Counted from the stretch's first letter, positions 1 through 11,305 are shown. The stretch: 64,000 nt of DNA from Achaetomiella virescens (GCA_031001845.1 JARNGD010000061.1:62001-126000), one strand, 5' to 3'. Notes: generated from the letters alone by a model not told the origin. A program made the numbers and translations.

Positions 1-1040
1 CTCCCATACGAAACCCTGAAAACGCAACTGCACCAAAATCGCAAACTTTTAGTGAACCTTTTTCTAATTTTGAAGATCGACTGCTTGTTACTTGATATCA
101 AATGGAAGCACTAGAAGTTTTGCTAACTGAGCTGGTTTTTCGTTAAGGAATGGTTTGCTTACAGTTTTCATTGCTATGGTCAAGGTTAACTGGGCTTTGA
201 CATCCGCCGACCTACTTGAGTGTAATAATCAAAGCTCTATCTTAGTTCCTAATAACTAAACAAGCTAATTTAGAGTTATCGAGACTTTCTGTTAAGGCTG
301 GGTGATTTCATGGCGGTTGCGTTTCCAGGGTTATGTATGGAATGTGAGATGATCCGCTCGCTTATCTGATCCTCTCGCTTATCATGTACGTTATAAGTGA
401 GCTTTAGGCCCGAACCCGAACTAGCTCAATACGCTAGCGAGGCTCAAGGAGCAGCTGTAGGTTGCCCTCGCGCTTCAAATGCTAGTGCGAGTGAAAGGGG
501 CTAAGAAGAAGAACCTCGCCTTGCAAACTCTTAAGCGTAGCAGCCTATAGACTCGAGAGAAGGTGCCGGTGGACTAGGGAAGTAGAGGGTGTTGGCTTAG
601 CTCGTGGTTGTATATCGAGAAACGGCAATCAGGATAGTGCTTAAGAATCCAAGTATTGTCGGTGGACTCCTTTATAAGGACTGAGAAAGGACAACCAGTC
701 CCTCGAGCTGTTGTCTTTCTTATTCGCTCTCGCTCTCTTCTAGTTATTGGTAGTATGAACGTTCGGTCGAATGCGTAAGTGACTATAAGCCTCCCACTCT
801 TTTTCCTTAGTCGATTTTCTAGTCGAAAGAGCGTAGCCTCGAGTAGCAGCCTACTCGTTGATAGACCTGAACAAGGCCTCTCGGGGTCGTATATAGCTTC
901 GGGGAAGGCAGTCCCCTAGGAAGGCGGCCATGGCGATGGCGTTGGAGATAGCGATGTTGCTGTTGGAATTCAGGGGCGCGGAGTTGATGCTACGTTAGAT
1001 GTATTTTTTGTGCTGACTAATCAATTTGGGCTGACTAAGG
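1..1040. other. AT-rich left edge without recognisable gene
   Basis: No open frame here resembles a known protein. The composition is more AT-rich than the genes to the right, and the only structured element is the degenerate transposon end at 354-392. It is probably decayed repeat sequence continuing out of the window. Confidence 0.5.
354..392. repeat. Degenerate MITE-family terminal repeat
   Basis: Two spaced copies of CTCGCTTAT are followed by GTACGTTA. This is the layout of the right terminal repeat of the elements at 2021-2252 and 6163-6351, which also end in TACGTTA or TCGTTA. No matching left end is visible before it, so this is either a lone end or the tail of a larger element starting outside the window. 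Confidence 0.5.
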
Positions 1041-1810
1041 CGCACATGATGTGCGTCTAGTGGAGCCGCACACGTGTGTGCGCTTATGTAAGCGTGAAAC
1101 TGCTTATGTAAGTCTAAGAATGCATCTAACGCGGCCTATTTTTTCCCCCCTTTTCCACCACCACAGCCAACGTATCGCTAACACTACCGCCATGGCGAGT
1201 ACTGTAGCCGTAGTCAACACTGTAGCCGTGGCCAACACTGCAGCCATGGCCAGTACTGCAGCCGTGGCCAATAAGACCCTCCTCCGTCGCCTACTTGTAC
1301 GGGTACTTTTACACGTATCTACGGGCTTCCATGTATACATATACTTACTAGACGTCAAGAGCCTCTTCTTCTTGAAGACTTCCGTTCGCACTAGCGCTTA
1401 ATACGTGATGGGGCTCCACTTCACCTTTTAGAGCCCTACCGTATAGAGCCAAAAGCGACAACAAGTAGGCTCCCAGTGTCAAGTACGAAGCGGGAGCCTA
1501 GTGAATTCGAGGTCGTCGAGGCAACACAGGCAACGCGGCTAAGCGGCCAAGCCAGTGTACGGCTTGCGGTGAAATTGGCCATATACGGACCTCTCGGGTG
1601 TGCCCGAAGCGTTATTCAGATATTGTACGGATTGATTGAATGGCTGGCTGGCGGTAGTGTTGGCGATACGTGGCTGTGGTGGTGGTGGAAAAGGGGGGAA
1701 AAAATAGGCCGCATTGGATGCATTCTTAGACTTACATAAGCAATTCCATGCTTACATAAGCGCACACACATGTGCGTCTAGTGGGAGCCCACGTGTGCGT
1801 CTAGTGGGAG
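1041..1810. mobile_element. Long-inverted-repeat (foldback-like) element
   Basis: About 120 bp at 1070-1190 recur as a near-perfect reverse complement at 1651-1773. Both arms hold two copies of GCTTATGTAAG, the block GCGGCCTATTTTTTCCCCCC and a CCACCA run. The outer ends carry nested small palindromes around GTGCGTCTAGTGG. The roughly 460-bp interior holds an 18-bp tandem repeat and no transposase-like frame. This fits a non-autonomous DNA transposon or foldback element. The exact ends and target duplication are unclear because the outermost sequences are rearranged relative to each other. Confidence 0.6.
1192..1272 (+). repeat. 18-bp tandem repeat, about 4.5 units
   Basis: Successive units follow the pattern rTGGCCAryACTGyAGCC, starting just inside the left arm of the surrounding inverted-repeat element. 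Units differ at a few positions, so the array is old. It translates to an alternating AVAN/TAAMAS pattern that looks like a by-product of the repeat rather than a protein. Confidence 0.7.
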
Positions 1811-2020
1811 CCGAGAGTTACATCCTGATGACCAATCTTCCCAGGGTACGCGATGCGGCCCAGCCAAATGTTGCGGGATGCAAGGCATGAATCCACCCGT
1901 CTTCCGTAGGCCGGGTCTCAGATCCTTCAAATCACCGTTCTACCCTAGATCATCTACAGCCATGTTTGTACGGTAAGAATGACGGTGGAGATTCTGCAGC
2001 ATATCGGAGATGAGAATGGT

Positions 2021-2252
2021 TAACGTGCATTATCAGCGAGTGCACCATATCAGCGAGTGCACCACTTAACAAGTTTTGGTGGGACTGTGCGCAAAATGTG
2101 TTAAAAAAACGACAAAGCCACTACCATTGTTTTTAGCATATTTTGCGCACAGTCCCACCAAAACTAGCTAGAGTGGTGCACTCGCTGATATGGTGCACTC
2201 GCTGATATGGTGCACTCGCTGATATGGTGCACTCGCTGATAATGCATCGTTA
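2021..2252. mobile_element. MITE with iterated 17-bp subterminal repeats (copy 1)
   Basis: The element starts TAACGTGCATTATCAGCGAG and ends with the near reverse complement ...GATAATGCATCGTTA, implying a TA target duplication. The left arm has two copies and the right arm four copies of the 17-mer TGGTGCACTCGCTGATA (or its complement). Inside lies an inverted pair around GTTTTGGTGGGACTGTGCGC. There is no coding capacity. Short length, TA duplication and terminal repeats point to a MITE of the Tc1/mariner-pogo type. The same family occurs at 6163-6351 and 63772-63832. Confidence 0.75.
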
Positions 2253-3192
2253 TGTTAGTGTTAAACAGCATATTCAGCACCTGACCACGGTGGATTTGGA
2301 GTTCTCTCTGCTCTGAAGTCTCGAAAACCCCATCCTGTTCGGCCATTCAGGAGGCTGCCGCCGCTGATGATAGGGCTGAAATCTCATATCCCTTGGAAAA
2401 CATGTGATGATCGTTAACTATGGGTTTCTCAGACTACTCTGGCGGAGCCTGGATCCGACATGCACCCTTTGCGGCAAACTTCTCGATGAAGGCTCATGCC
2501 GGGTTCCACCCGAATGGAACCCTGACCCAATCTGTGAGATTTGATGGTATCACCCAGACGAGCCCGAAAATACAGTAATGTTCTGTTGCCTCCCGTCGCC
2601 GTTGAGCGGTGAGGACTTCCATATTTCGATCCGACAATGAGCACTTGATAATCCGATTTCAACGGGTCTCCATGAGACGATCCAGTGGAGAAACCCCTTG
2701 GATGCGCTCCTGCGATGCCCCTTTTCTGCCAAGCCCCACACCAGATCTGCCCGCCTTGCTCCAGCACTGGGACCACCCCGCACTGCATGTCGGCGGCCCG
2801 AGCCCAACCATTGCACTTGGCGTTATTGACGTCGCGATAGTCGCGCCTTGGCAGGGCAAACGAGATGGACCCGGAGCCCCGTTTTGGACACTTTGCGGCG
2901 CCGCTAAGGCCTCAGCTTTGCCGAGAAGGGTGACGTCTGGTGCCAACGGGGTGGTGGCGCCTGGGGGGCCCTGGGAAATCTGGAAATTGGATTTTTGTGA
3001 AGTTTAGTTTCAGGGGAAGGGGGTAATCGAATAAAAACCAGTGCCGTCTCCCTTTGCTTTGCAAATCACAGCTGTTCCTGCAAACCTCGCTTCCTCTCTC
3101 TGCCCACATACAACCCTCAAATCCAACTTGGTCACTCACTCATCCACTTGGTCACTCGCTCATTGCAACCACCCCCAAAACCAACCGCAACC
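2253..3192. other. Intergenic, upstream of small protein gene
   Basis: No frame in this stretch resembles a known protein. The last 150 bases (about 3040-3192) are C/T-rich with CACTC-type repeats, typical of a promoter and leader for the gene starting at 3193. Confidence 0.5.
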
Positions 3193-3668
3193 ATGTCCTC
3201 CGAAGCCCCCAAAGTTGAGCTTCACTCCGAGCAGCAGCCCCAGACTGCCGAGCAACAGCAGCAGCAACAAGCCTCGCCCAAGCCCACCGACGAGAAGGAG
3301 GCCGCCACCCAGCCGGAGAATACCACCGCCGGCGACGAGAAGCCCCAAAACGCGGGCGAGCCCGCCCCGGAGAAGAAGCCCAACCCGCTCAAGAAGGTGC
3401 TCGACGTCGTCAAGACCATCTTCAACTGCCTGCGCAAGCCGGCGATGAAGGAGCTCGAGGACCAGGTCAAGGAGAGGGGCGTGGAGGAGGTGAAGAAGGG
3501 GGTGGAGGAGGAGTGAATAACCAGGTTGCGGAGCAGGCGCAGGGCGGTGGGAATGAGAAGGAGGCCAAGGTCGAGGCTCAGCCTGCTATTGCAGCTGGGG
3601 AGGACAGCAAGGAGAATGCGCAGGCGCAGGGGCCGGTGACGACTATTACAGCGGGCGTTGCCAACTAA
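3193..3668 (+). CDS. Small Q/E/K-rich low-complexity protein, frameshifted
   Basis: The ATG at 3193 follows a CT-rich leader (context CCAACCATG). The frame gives about 107 residues: a short N-terminus, a poly-Gln run (residues 20-28), a Pro/Glu/Lys-rich middle, and a basic-amphipathic stretch NPLKKVLDVVKTIFNCLRKP before a stop at 3514. Coding-like sequence then continues in another frame (NNQVAEQ... to ...TAGVAN) until TAA at 3666-3668. One G missing from the GGGGG run near 3499 would restore a single protein of about 158 residues. No family recognised. It is probably soluble and disordered. The amphipathic stretch could bind membrane or a partner, which is inference only. Confidence 0.55.
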
Positions 3669-3705
3669 ATGGGGATTGAATGTGCGCGCGTGGTGGCGTC
3701 CCCCC

Positions 3706-3730
3706 GGGGGGGGGGGGGGGGGGGGGGGGG
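3706..3730. repeat. 25-base poly-G run
   Basis: An uninterrupted run of 25 G follows six C, just after the stop of the preceding gene. Such a run is hard to sequence, and its true length is uncertain. Confidence 0.9.
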
Positions 3731-3915
3731 TGACGTCGCTCACTCGCTTGCGGCGACAAGGTTTTGCTTTCGACCCAGAGGGGAGGGAAAGGGGAGATGT
3801 TGCGGTTCAGGCGGATTACATCTTTTAATTGCCGTTGCCGTCTTTCCAAGTTTACTCGTCAATATACCCAAGGCTGGATTTTCTTTTTCTCTTCCAACGT
3901 CTTTCCATCCCATCG

Positions 3916-5770
3916 TCAAGATTGCTCCTCTTCCACCTCTTCGCACCCTCCCACATCCCCGGCACCACCCCTCGCGTCCCTCTCCTCCCGTCGACTCATC
4001 CTCCTCCCGTAACTCGTCTTCTCCTCATGCCCCACCCCCTCCCACGTCTTCGTATCCGGCAATCCGTATGTACTGATCCCCCTCCCCCAAGTCGTCCACG
4101 GATTCGTCCACCTCCTCACCTCGCTCGGCACATCCTCCCCGGGCGCCAGCATCTCCCGCCAATCCTTCGGCTTATCCCTGTGTATAAGATAGCCGCCCAG
4201 ATGACGATGCCACACATCAGGCGGGACCTCGTCCCTGCCTTCACCCCGCGTCCAGTGCCGCGCCAGGGACAGCCGCACCTGCCGCTCGATGCCCCGATGC
4301 CCGGTGATGGTGGACAGGCGGTGGGCCCAGCCGTAGCAATACACAGAGCGGTTGAGTGGGGAGAGGTCACGGGCGACGGGGAGGGCCATGGGCGGGAGGC
4401 GGCCGCTGGCGATGAGCGGGGGATGTCCTGCAGGGAGACGTCGCGGACGATTTCGACGGGGAGATGCAGGTCCGCGGGCACGGGGACGGTAGACCATTCC
4501 TGCAGGTTTTGGCGGAGGGTGGCCGGGGCGGAGGTGGCTGGGGCGGAAGAGTCTGACGGCGGGAGGATAAAGGAGGCGCGGACCTCTTCGGAGTGCGTCG
4601 AGATGGCGCCGATGAGTTTGCGGAAGTAGGCGACGGCGGAGGCGGTGCAAACCAGCTTGCGCCCGCGCAAGGCCGGGTAGAGCACGCTGGCGAGGATGTC
4701 CTGGCGCGAGACCAGCTCGTGATTGTCGGTCTCGTGGTCCAGGATGGAGCGGGTGATGATCCGTCGCTGGGATTCCGGCTGGGGAGGGACTGGCCCGTGG
4801 TGAAGGTCGGTAACCAGCGCAACCAGCGCGCTCGGGTCGAGGTTGACGGTCTTGGTCAAACGGCTGCAGTCATCGCCCACCAGTGGGTCGCGGTCCTGGA
4901 TGAGCGCCGTGATGGCGTCCTCGAGGGCGGGGCGGCATCGGTGAGGAATGGACTGCCGGCGCAGCTGACCTCCACTGTGACATCGTCGCCGCCTATCTTG
5001 CGTCGGATGTAGTGGAGCATCCGATCCACGAGCTCAGACTTGCCCTCTTGAAGCCCCGGCAGGATAAGGTGGAGACGGTGGCAGTGATTCCACTGCGCGG
5101 CAAGAATGATCTTCCTGACTGTGTCGGCAAACTCGGTATGGCCCAGACCATCATCCCCCGCGCCGCCTTCTCCATCCCCATCCTCGTCTTCCGACTCGCT
5201 GGCCCATCCCTCTGCCACCACCTGGTACTCCAGCGTCTTTGAGGTGATGGAGATGAACTTGATCCAGGTCGCGCCGCTGTCAACGACAGCATCTACAGTG
5301 ATGGGCCGCTCCTGGAACGGCTGGTCCTTGTATGCCAGCCAGCCGGCGTCCGGGGCGACGGGCAGCCTGGGGCTCCGCGGGAAGTCCTTGTTGATGGCGG
5401 CCAGGCCGCGGCACTTCTTGACAACGGCCCACCTGTCATCCCAGCAGCAGCTCTTGATGCCGTAGTACTGGGCGGGTGAGATGGCAGCCGCGGATGATGC
5501 CCGATGCTTCTGGATGGCTTTGTCGAGGGCGCGTTGCTGCACCTTCAGCAGCGCGCTGAGCCCCCGTACGGGGCGGCTTGCTGCGTCGGCTGCCTGCTGA
5601 AAACGCTGCAGCTCTCCGATACAGATCTGCCACTGCGCGATAAGAGACTCGATGCACTCATCCAGGGCGGCGCCTCCTGGCAGTTGATTGCTCTTGGGGG
5701 TTGGTGCTCCGGCTGCCTGCTCTGGCGTTGTGCGGGTGTCCCCATTGTTTGTGGGCCCTTCTAACGTCAT
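3916..5770 (-). CDS. DUF1308/UPF0415 family protein (C7orf25-like)
   Basis: The first ATG on the minus strand is at 5768-5770; the frame is open further up but without ATG. The N-terminal helical part (LIAQWQICIGELQRFQQAAD) precedes a core with VVDSGATWIKFIS and an acidic insert near residue 200. The C-terminal part contains VNLDPSALVALVTDLHHG and runs through YCYGWAHRLSTITGHRGIERQ. The VDxGxTWIK and VNLDxxALxALVxDL motifs are those of DUF1308 (human C7orf25, UPF0415), a family with a PIN-like C-terminal domain and no well-established function. Three segments in different frames are joined by indels, near 4915 in a CCGCCCC stretch and near 4425 by GGGGG. Length is about 617 residues once frames are linked. 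No introns are apparent. Confidence 0.75.
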
Positions 5771-6162
5771 CTCCTGGCATGCAGCGGTATCGGGCCAGAG
5801 TCTTGGGAGGTTTGGTTGATTGCCCCTGCTAGTCAACGAAAGGCCACGCCTTCCTGAGGCAAGAGACCCAGGCAGCAGAAGCTGGACCAGTCAAGGCTCT
5901 TGGCAACTGGGCAAATTTGGTCACAGCAAACATCCAAGCTCTCACAGTTAGGGTTAGGGTTCTTGCCAAGTTCATTTCCTCTACTTCTGCCCTTTCTTGT
6001 CATTCACGTTTCTGTGTATCGCTTTGATACTTAAATCAAATCACGAGCACCTTTGTACTAGCAAAACCGCTGGGAGATTGATCAGGCAGACTTCCATCAG
6101 TGAATCACCGGATTCCGGAAGCTACCAACGCTGCGAACTCCGTGCTATGGTAAACGATTATA
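5771..6162. other. Upstream region of DUF1308 gene
   Basis: This is the presumed promoter of the minus-strand gene ending at 5770. It holds the telomere-like repeat at 5948-5961 and no credible frame of its own. Confidence 0.45.
5948..5961 (+). promoter_or_regulatory. Telobox-like TTAGGGTTAGGGTT
   Basis: Two and a third copies of the telomeric hexamer lie 178 bp upstream of the minus-strand start codon at 5770. In fungi such sites can bind Tbf1/telobox proteins near promoters, but function here is inferred only from sequence and place. Similar ACCCTAACCC motifs occur at 9833 and 14778. Confidence 0.4.
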
Positions 6163-6351
6163 TAACGTACTTTATAAGCGAGTGTGCAATATAAGCGAGT
6201 TTGCAGCGCTAACAGATTTTGGTATCGCTGCATGCAACAATTTGTTAAGGCCCACTAATAACTTTTCAACATTTTTACAACTGCAGGCCCACCAAAATCT
6301 GTTAGCGTTACACACTCGCTTATATTGCACACTCGCTTATAAAGTACGTTA
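6163..6351. mobile_element. MITE with iterated subterminal repeats (copy 2)
   Basis: The left end TAACGTACTTTATAAGCGAG is matched exactly in reverse at 6351, with TA at both ends as the likely target duplication. The terminal repeats are about 61 bp and near-identical. Each holds two ATAAGCGAGTgTGCA units and an inner GCTAACAGATTTTGGT block. The interior of about 67 bp is AT-rich and non-coding. Family and layout match 2021-2252, but the unit reads ATAAGCGAG instead of ATCAGCGAG, so the two copies belong to different subfamilies. Confidence 0.8.
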
Positions 6352-6597
6352 AGCGTTTAACGTTACATTACCTATGTCTAACTCATTACCCATGGGAGAT
6401 AGCACCTATGACCATAGGTAAATCCCAAAGATACCCATGGTTATTGGTACTCACCCATTTGGGTATGTGTTAGGTCTGGGGCCAACTCACATGAATGCCC
6501 GCGGTAATTCCTTGCCCTACCATCTGCTCGGGCTCCTGCTGCGACGCACATATAATTATCGCTGACGCCGCTGATGGCATGGTTTTGGGTCAAGGCG

Positions 6598-7027
6598 TCA
6601 GGAGGTACTGCTGCACTGGGAAGATGGGCTCGTTGATGGGCATCCCGCAGACGTCAAGGGCAGGCTGTCCGTCGGGCGGGTGACCGGGCTGGGGAACTCG
6701 GCAAAGTTGGTCCTCCACGGGTCGTTTTTGTCCTTAACCCACATGTACGACTCGTCCATGTAAATGCCAGCTGCTAACCGCAGGCCCGTGACGGATAGCT
6801 GGGCGAATGGCTTGGGCTCGCCCCTGCTGTTGCGCTTAGGTCGTTGAAATGGGTGTAGGCGCCGTCGGCCACCGCGAGGCACAGCTGACGGATGACGTCG
6901 GCGGGGAGGCCACCCACGGGGTGGCGTCACGGGCCTTCTCCCAGAGCCTCTTCTCCATGCGGCTGCTACGGAACATGGCGTCTCGATGGGCGTGGCAGTT
7001 GTTCAGCAGTTCCGGCATCTTTTCCAT
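6598..7027 (-). pseudogene. Relic of an unidentified gene
   Basis: Coding-like sequence runs on the minus strand through three frames: RMEKRLWEKARDATPWVA, then DVIRQLCLAVADGAYTHFND, then SVTGLRLAAGIYMDESYMWV, then DVCGMPINEPIFPVQQYLL. No start codon context or upstream part is visible, so at least the N-terminal half is missing. I do not recognise the family. Because this assembly has many single-base indels, the frame changes alone do not prove decay, but the truncation and repeat-rich setting do suggest a relic. Confidence 0.4.
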
Positions 7028-7505
7028 GGATAGAGCAGGGAATTACCCACCCACGGGCTCCATGATCTCTTCAGTGGGTATTCCCAAACTAGAACCTACT
7101 ACTCTGGGACTAAATAGTTTTACGCATATAGGTTTGACCCATATAGGTGCCAAAGAATTTCTAATCGCTCTCCAATACAATACAAAATAATAGACACAAT
7201 TGCATCAAAAATAGCTTTCTGTGGTGCGGGACCCACTGGTCCCACACCTTCATCTCAGCCTCCACCCCCTGCCCCTGAGTTCGCCCATTTTCCACTCCTT
7301 TCCAACAACAACAACAACAACCACAACACCATAGCGAATATCACCACCTTCGCCGGCCCTCGGGCCGCTTCCCCCTTTACATTTTCTCAGTTGAATTACA
7401 GCTATAGAAGGCGATTACATGGGCGATTACACTACCCATATAACCCATTACACATGGGAAATACCCACGGCCTACCTGTTGCAAAGAGGTCTTTGACCTC
7501 CCACA

Positions 7506-7655
7506 CCTACAAGACCGCTCCGCCGGCCTTTGTTGCCTGAAATAGCTATTAAGCAGCCATTGCACCCATCTTCCACTTCTTCCACAACTTCAACTTAAAA
7601 TCAACAACTCAATACACACATCCCCAGTTTCCCTACATTTGAGCCACCATCGTAA
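7506..7655 (+). repeat. Dispersed repeat, copy A
   Basis: This shares with 9511-9679 the ordered blocks CCGGCCTTTGTTGCC, GCTATTAAG(C/T)AGCCATTGC, CCCATCTTCCAC, CAACTCAATACACA(C/G)ATCCC and TTTCCCTACA, ending near CCACC...CGTAAC. The two copies diverge by small indels, including a CAA expansion in copy B. The type of parent element is unknown. Confidence 0.7.
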
Positions 7656-9510
7656 CGCTACCCATATCCGAAGTTGTCCTACCCGCGTGTGCGTTTGAGC
7701 GGGAGGCAGTCAAGGTCGCGGTTCGGATGAAGGAGCAGAGCGTGCTGAAGGTTGGGTGGATGCAGTGGATTGTGGGGCTATAGTTAAGGTTGTAATATCT
7801 GGAGTTCAGCCGGAAGCGGAACATTTACGAATGCAGGTGGTTGACCCGTGCTCGGGGTCCACGAGATGGTGGGCACAAAACTGGAGCTCACCAGGAGCTT
7901 TCCTCAGATCAGCCCCCCTGCCGCGTTCCAATCCGGGTATAACCATACTTTTTCTCCCCATTTCCCTTTCTCATGTCTACTCTTAAGTCAATCATTACCT
8001 TTGAGGAATGTCTCGGTTTTTGAGATCCCAAGACTTATGGCAATGAGCAGTTAAAACTGTTAGCCCTTTGTTGTTGTCTTGTAATCTTTGACAGCGAAGA
8101 ACTTATGCTTCTGTTAAACAGCGAGGGATAACGAAAGTATGTACTGTGTCCTATCTCCTTCAGTTTAGCGCCATTGAAGACCTTGCGTATATCGTTAAAA
8201 CTCGGCCAATCTTCCCACCTAAACCTATAGGGAACCACGAATGATATTGACATTATCCAAGGAATAGACAAAAGCACATGATCGTCGGCTATCTTCTCTG
8301 GCTGCTCTCAGGTCGGAACATCTGGGTTTCGATCGTTTCTGTCACGGCACAGCGCGTGGGATCACATGGGTTCTGCGCAGGACGTGACAGCTCATATGAT
8401 ACAGCCAAAGTGTTGGATCGCTGGGTTCAATCATTGGACCGTTTTGTGGGAGCATGGCCAAGCGGCGTGGCTGCATGCTCGTTGCCGTGACAGTTTCTCG
8501 AGTCTGCATTGCCCGCCAAGGCCAAGAAAGAAACAATGAACCGGAGGCGCGGGTTGGCTAAAAGTGAAGTAAGTGGTTAGTATTGCTCATCCGTGAACAA
8601 TGTAAGAACGTGGTTCTTTGGTGCTGTACCTGGAGCAAGAACTGGATGAGTTCACAACGACAAGACACTAAAGTCCAGCTCTCGTGGCGGAGCGCATAGA
8701 TTTCGAGGCAAAACGCTAATACGAGCACTTCTTGCAATGCAGCAGGAGAAAAAATAAAGAAAAGGGAGGGCAAAAGCTAGTATTGTGAGTTGAGTCGAAC
8801 TCGAACGCGCGGTGTAAGAGTTGAGGAAGAAGCTTCCCACGACGAAACTTACTACCGCACCATTCCCGCAGGCATTTGATGCACTTCGACTAAACTATAA
8901 CCTTGGGGCCCTTATTTGGCAGGTTCCATCGCTGAAAAAACAAGAGTCTCGCAGCGTTCTTGTGCATTTGGTGCGCAAGCTGGCCTTCGCCTAGAGTAGG
9001 AATTTCGGTAGCCCAAAGCGGAACAGCCGCGGCGAGATGCTGCCTTATTACGACCTCGCTTTCGCTTCCCTCGTATTTGTTCACGACACCGGTACGAGAG
9101 CTGAACCGGCATCTGGAGCGAGACTTCACAGAACTGGTCGAACTTCTCCGAAGTCCGGGTCCTGACGGTGTAGCCCAACGGTAGACCGAACCTCGACCGC
9201 AATAGAAACCCGGTTACGGTCCCTGCCTTCCCGGTCAGAAATTTCGGCAAGCGGCTCGGGTCGAAGCTTGATGCGACCGAGATCTACGACAGCGCTGAGG
9301 AACCGCCCCAGTGGACGAAAGCGATTCTCCACGTTCAGACGCCGCCTGCTGACGGCATGGATGAGACTCAAAGCTGAGAGCTTACGGATGATACGGATGG
9401 AACGAAAACTTGACGCACCACTGCCAGAAGGAGAGTGGGAGGATATGTGGGATTATTGCCCAGAGGATCGAGAACTGTTGCAAGAGCAACCTTCTGTGGG
9501 AGCGACCTTA

Positions 9511-9679
9511 CACACTTGCAGACCGCCCCAGCCTGCCTTTGTTGCCAGCAATGGCTATTAAGTAGCCATTGCGCCCATCTTCCACCTCTTCAACAACAAC
9601 AACAACTTCGACTTCAACAAGCAACTCAATACACAGATCCCAATTTTCCCTACACTTTTGAGCCCAATCCACCGTAACA
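9511..9679 (+). repeat. Dispersed repeat, copy B
   Basis: This is the partner of 7506-7655, about 2 kb away in the same orientation. It carries extra CAACAA units in the middle. Both copies end at a shared CCGTAAC or CGTAAC motif, suggesting a common element boundary. Confidence 0.7.
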
Positions 9680-9832
9680 AGAACAGTATGTACTGTGTAC
9701 ATTCTAGCACCTGACCACCGAAGTGAGAGGTGACGTTGGGGATAAACTTGCCAAGGCAGGGGTCCCACGCCGCCAGAGGGCCGGCGCGGCTTGGAGAAAG
9801 ACCCCACGCTGGACTCGTGCCTCTATTTCCTG

Positions 9833-9842
9833 ACCCTAACCC
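9833..9842 (+). promoter_or_regulatory. Telobox-like ACCCTAACCC
   Basis: A single telomere-type motif in the gene-poor interval. No gene is close enough to assign a role. Confidence 0.25.
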
Positions 9843-11305
9843 CGAATTCTTGGTGATCTGTTTGTGTTTGCCTACAATCTCTCCTGATTGGCAATCAATG
9901 CCATTCATTTACTTTTTCGACTGCCTTCCCGAACTTCTCTATTGACATTTGTTATACATTCTTTCTTTCTGCGATTTGCAATGTGCTGGGTTGCTATCGT
10001 TTCTGCTGTTGTGGCGGCTGTATTCCTTGTTCACAACTGCGTCGGCCTGTTTCTTCCATGCTATTCAGTCTTGTTGCCACCATCAGTCTTGCCTTTCGGG
10101 CAATATTTGTCACACCGGTGCTCAGTAATCCTCCTCTAATCGCCCTGCTGACAATGTTGGCATCTCAGGTGGACACTTGGAAAACTGTAAAGCGCAGGGC
10201 GGGATGGGGATTTGGAAGTACGCGACAATGGGCAGAAGATGCTGACTCCATCTTCATTCCAAAGAGAAGATGTTCCAGACTTCCATGAATCGTCACCGAA
10301 CGATTCGGTTTCCTAAAGCATTTTCCGGCACCTGGACCTGTCTGCAAAGGGGTGCGTGAGGTTCCATTGCCGTCGTGAGCACCTTCCGATTCTGCCCACC
10401 CCGCCATGTCTTAGCGGCTTGGCAGCCCCATAAGACCGCCGAGTCCCCAGGCGCCACAACGGGTCTTATCTCTCTGCCGGCGGCGCTGCGGATCTGCATT
10501 GTTGCATGCCCGTTTGGGCTGATACTGGCTCGATGTCCAGCCAAGCCGCCTGCCCCTCAGCCACCGATGCTTGTTTGCCAACCTGCCAAGCGCTGCAAAT
10601 CTGGGATGCCGCGGGCGGCTTGCTGTTTGGGACACCGAGGGGTGCCCGCCTCTTTACCCACTCATGTGAGACCTTCCAAATCGCCGGCTACGTCCCGGAC
10701 AGGCACCTCATTTCTGCTTCGAGAAAGCCTACCCAGTCGCGCCTGCTAGCACCTGACCAGGTGGGCTGTTGGCGCTCCCCGCCATGGCAAGGTACCCCCA
10801 GACCCCGGGGAAGGCACTCGGATCACGTCAACGCAGACCAAACGGGGATGATGGTGGATCCGGATCCTGGAATGCAACCGTCCTCTCGTCCCGACGTCCA
10901 CTGACCGGCGACGCCACGCTTATGGGTTATCGCACGTTTCCACATCCAACGAGAACGAGTACCAAGGGGCGGGGTGCTGACCGGGCCAACTGAGGTACGG
11001 TACCCTGCCAGCACATGCCATCCGGACAGCTGCATCGCAGGCAGAGATCGCGTGTTCTTCCCCTTTGGCATACCGAATGGCAGCCCGACGATAGCCTTGT
11101 CAGTTCTCGGCGCGCAGATCTGCACATAATATATCGCTGCCGCATCCCTCCCCGCAATCTGCATTGATCGTCCGTGCTTGTTTTTCCTCCTCTCTCACGC
11201 TCTAGGTGTCGGTAGGGCCCTTGGGATACTCGATTCTCACTTGAATTCAATAATAGGACAATTTCGCAAAGGGACAGTGCAACGACGCATCGAGAAGCAC
11301 ACACC

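Larger units (their letters stand above)
7028..11305. other. Gene-poor repeat-containing interval
   Basis: No complete gene is supported over 4.3 kb. It holds a CAA microsatellite near 7305-7325, recurring CCCATGGG/GGGTATTCCC-type short inverted motifs (7035-7090 and 7430-7470), two copies of a dispersed repeat (7506-7655 and 9511-9679), and a telobox-like motif at 9833. Short coding-like scraps near 9190-9380 could not be assigned. The last 150 bases form the leader of the permease gene. Confidence 0.5.

Noticed and set aside
2173..2242. Regularly spaced 17-mers as a CRISPR-like array
   Set aside because: The units are directly adjacent with no spacers, occur in mirrored form at the other end, and the genome is eukaryotic.
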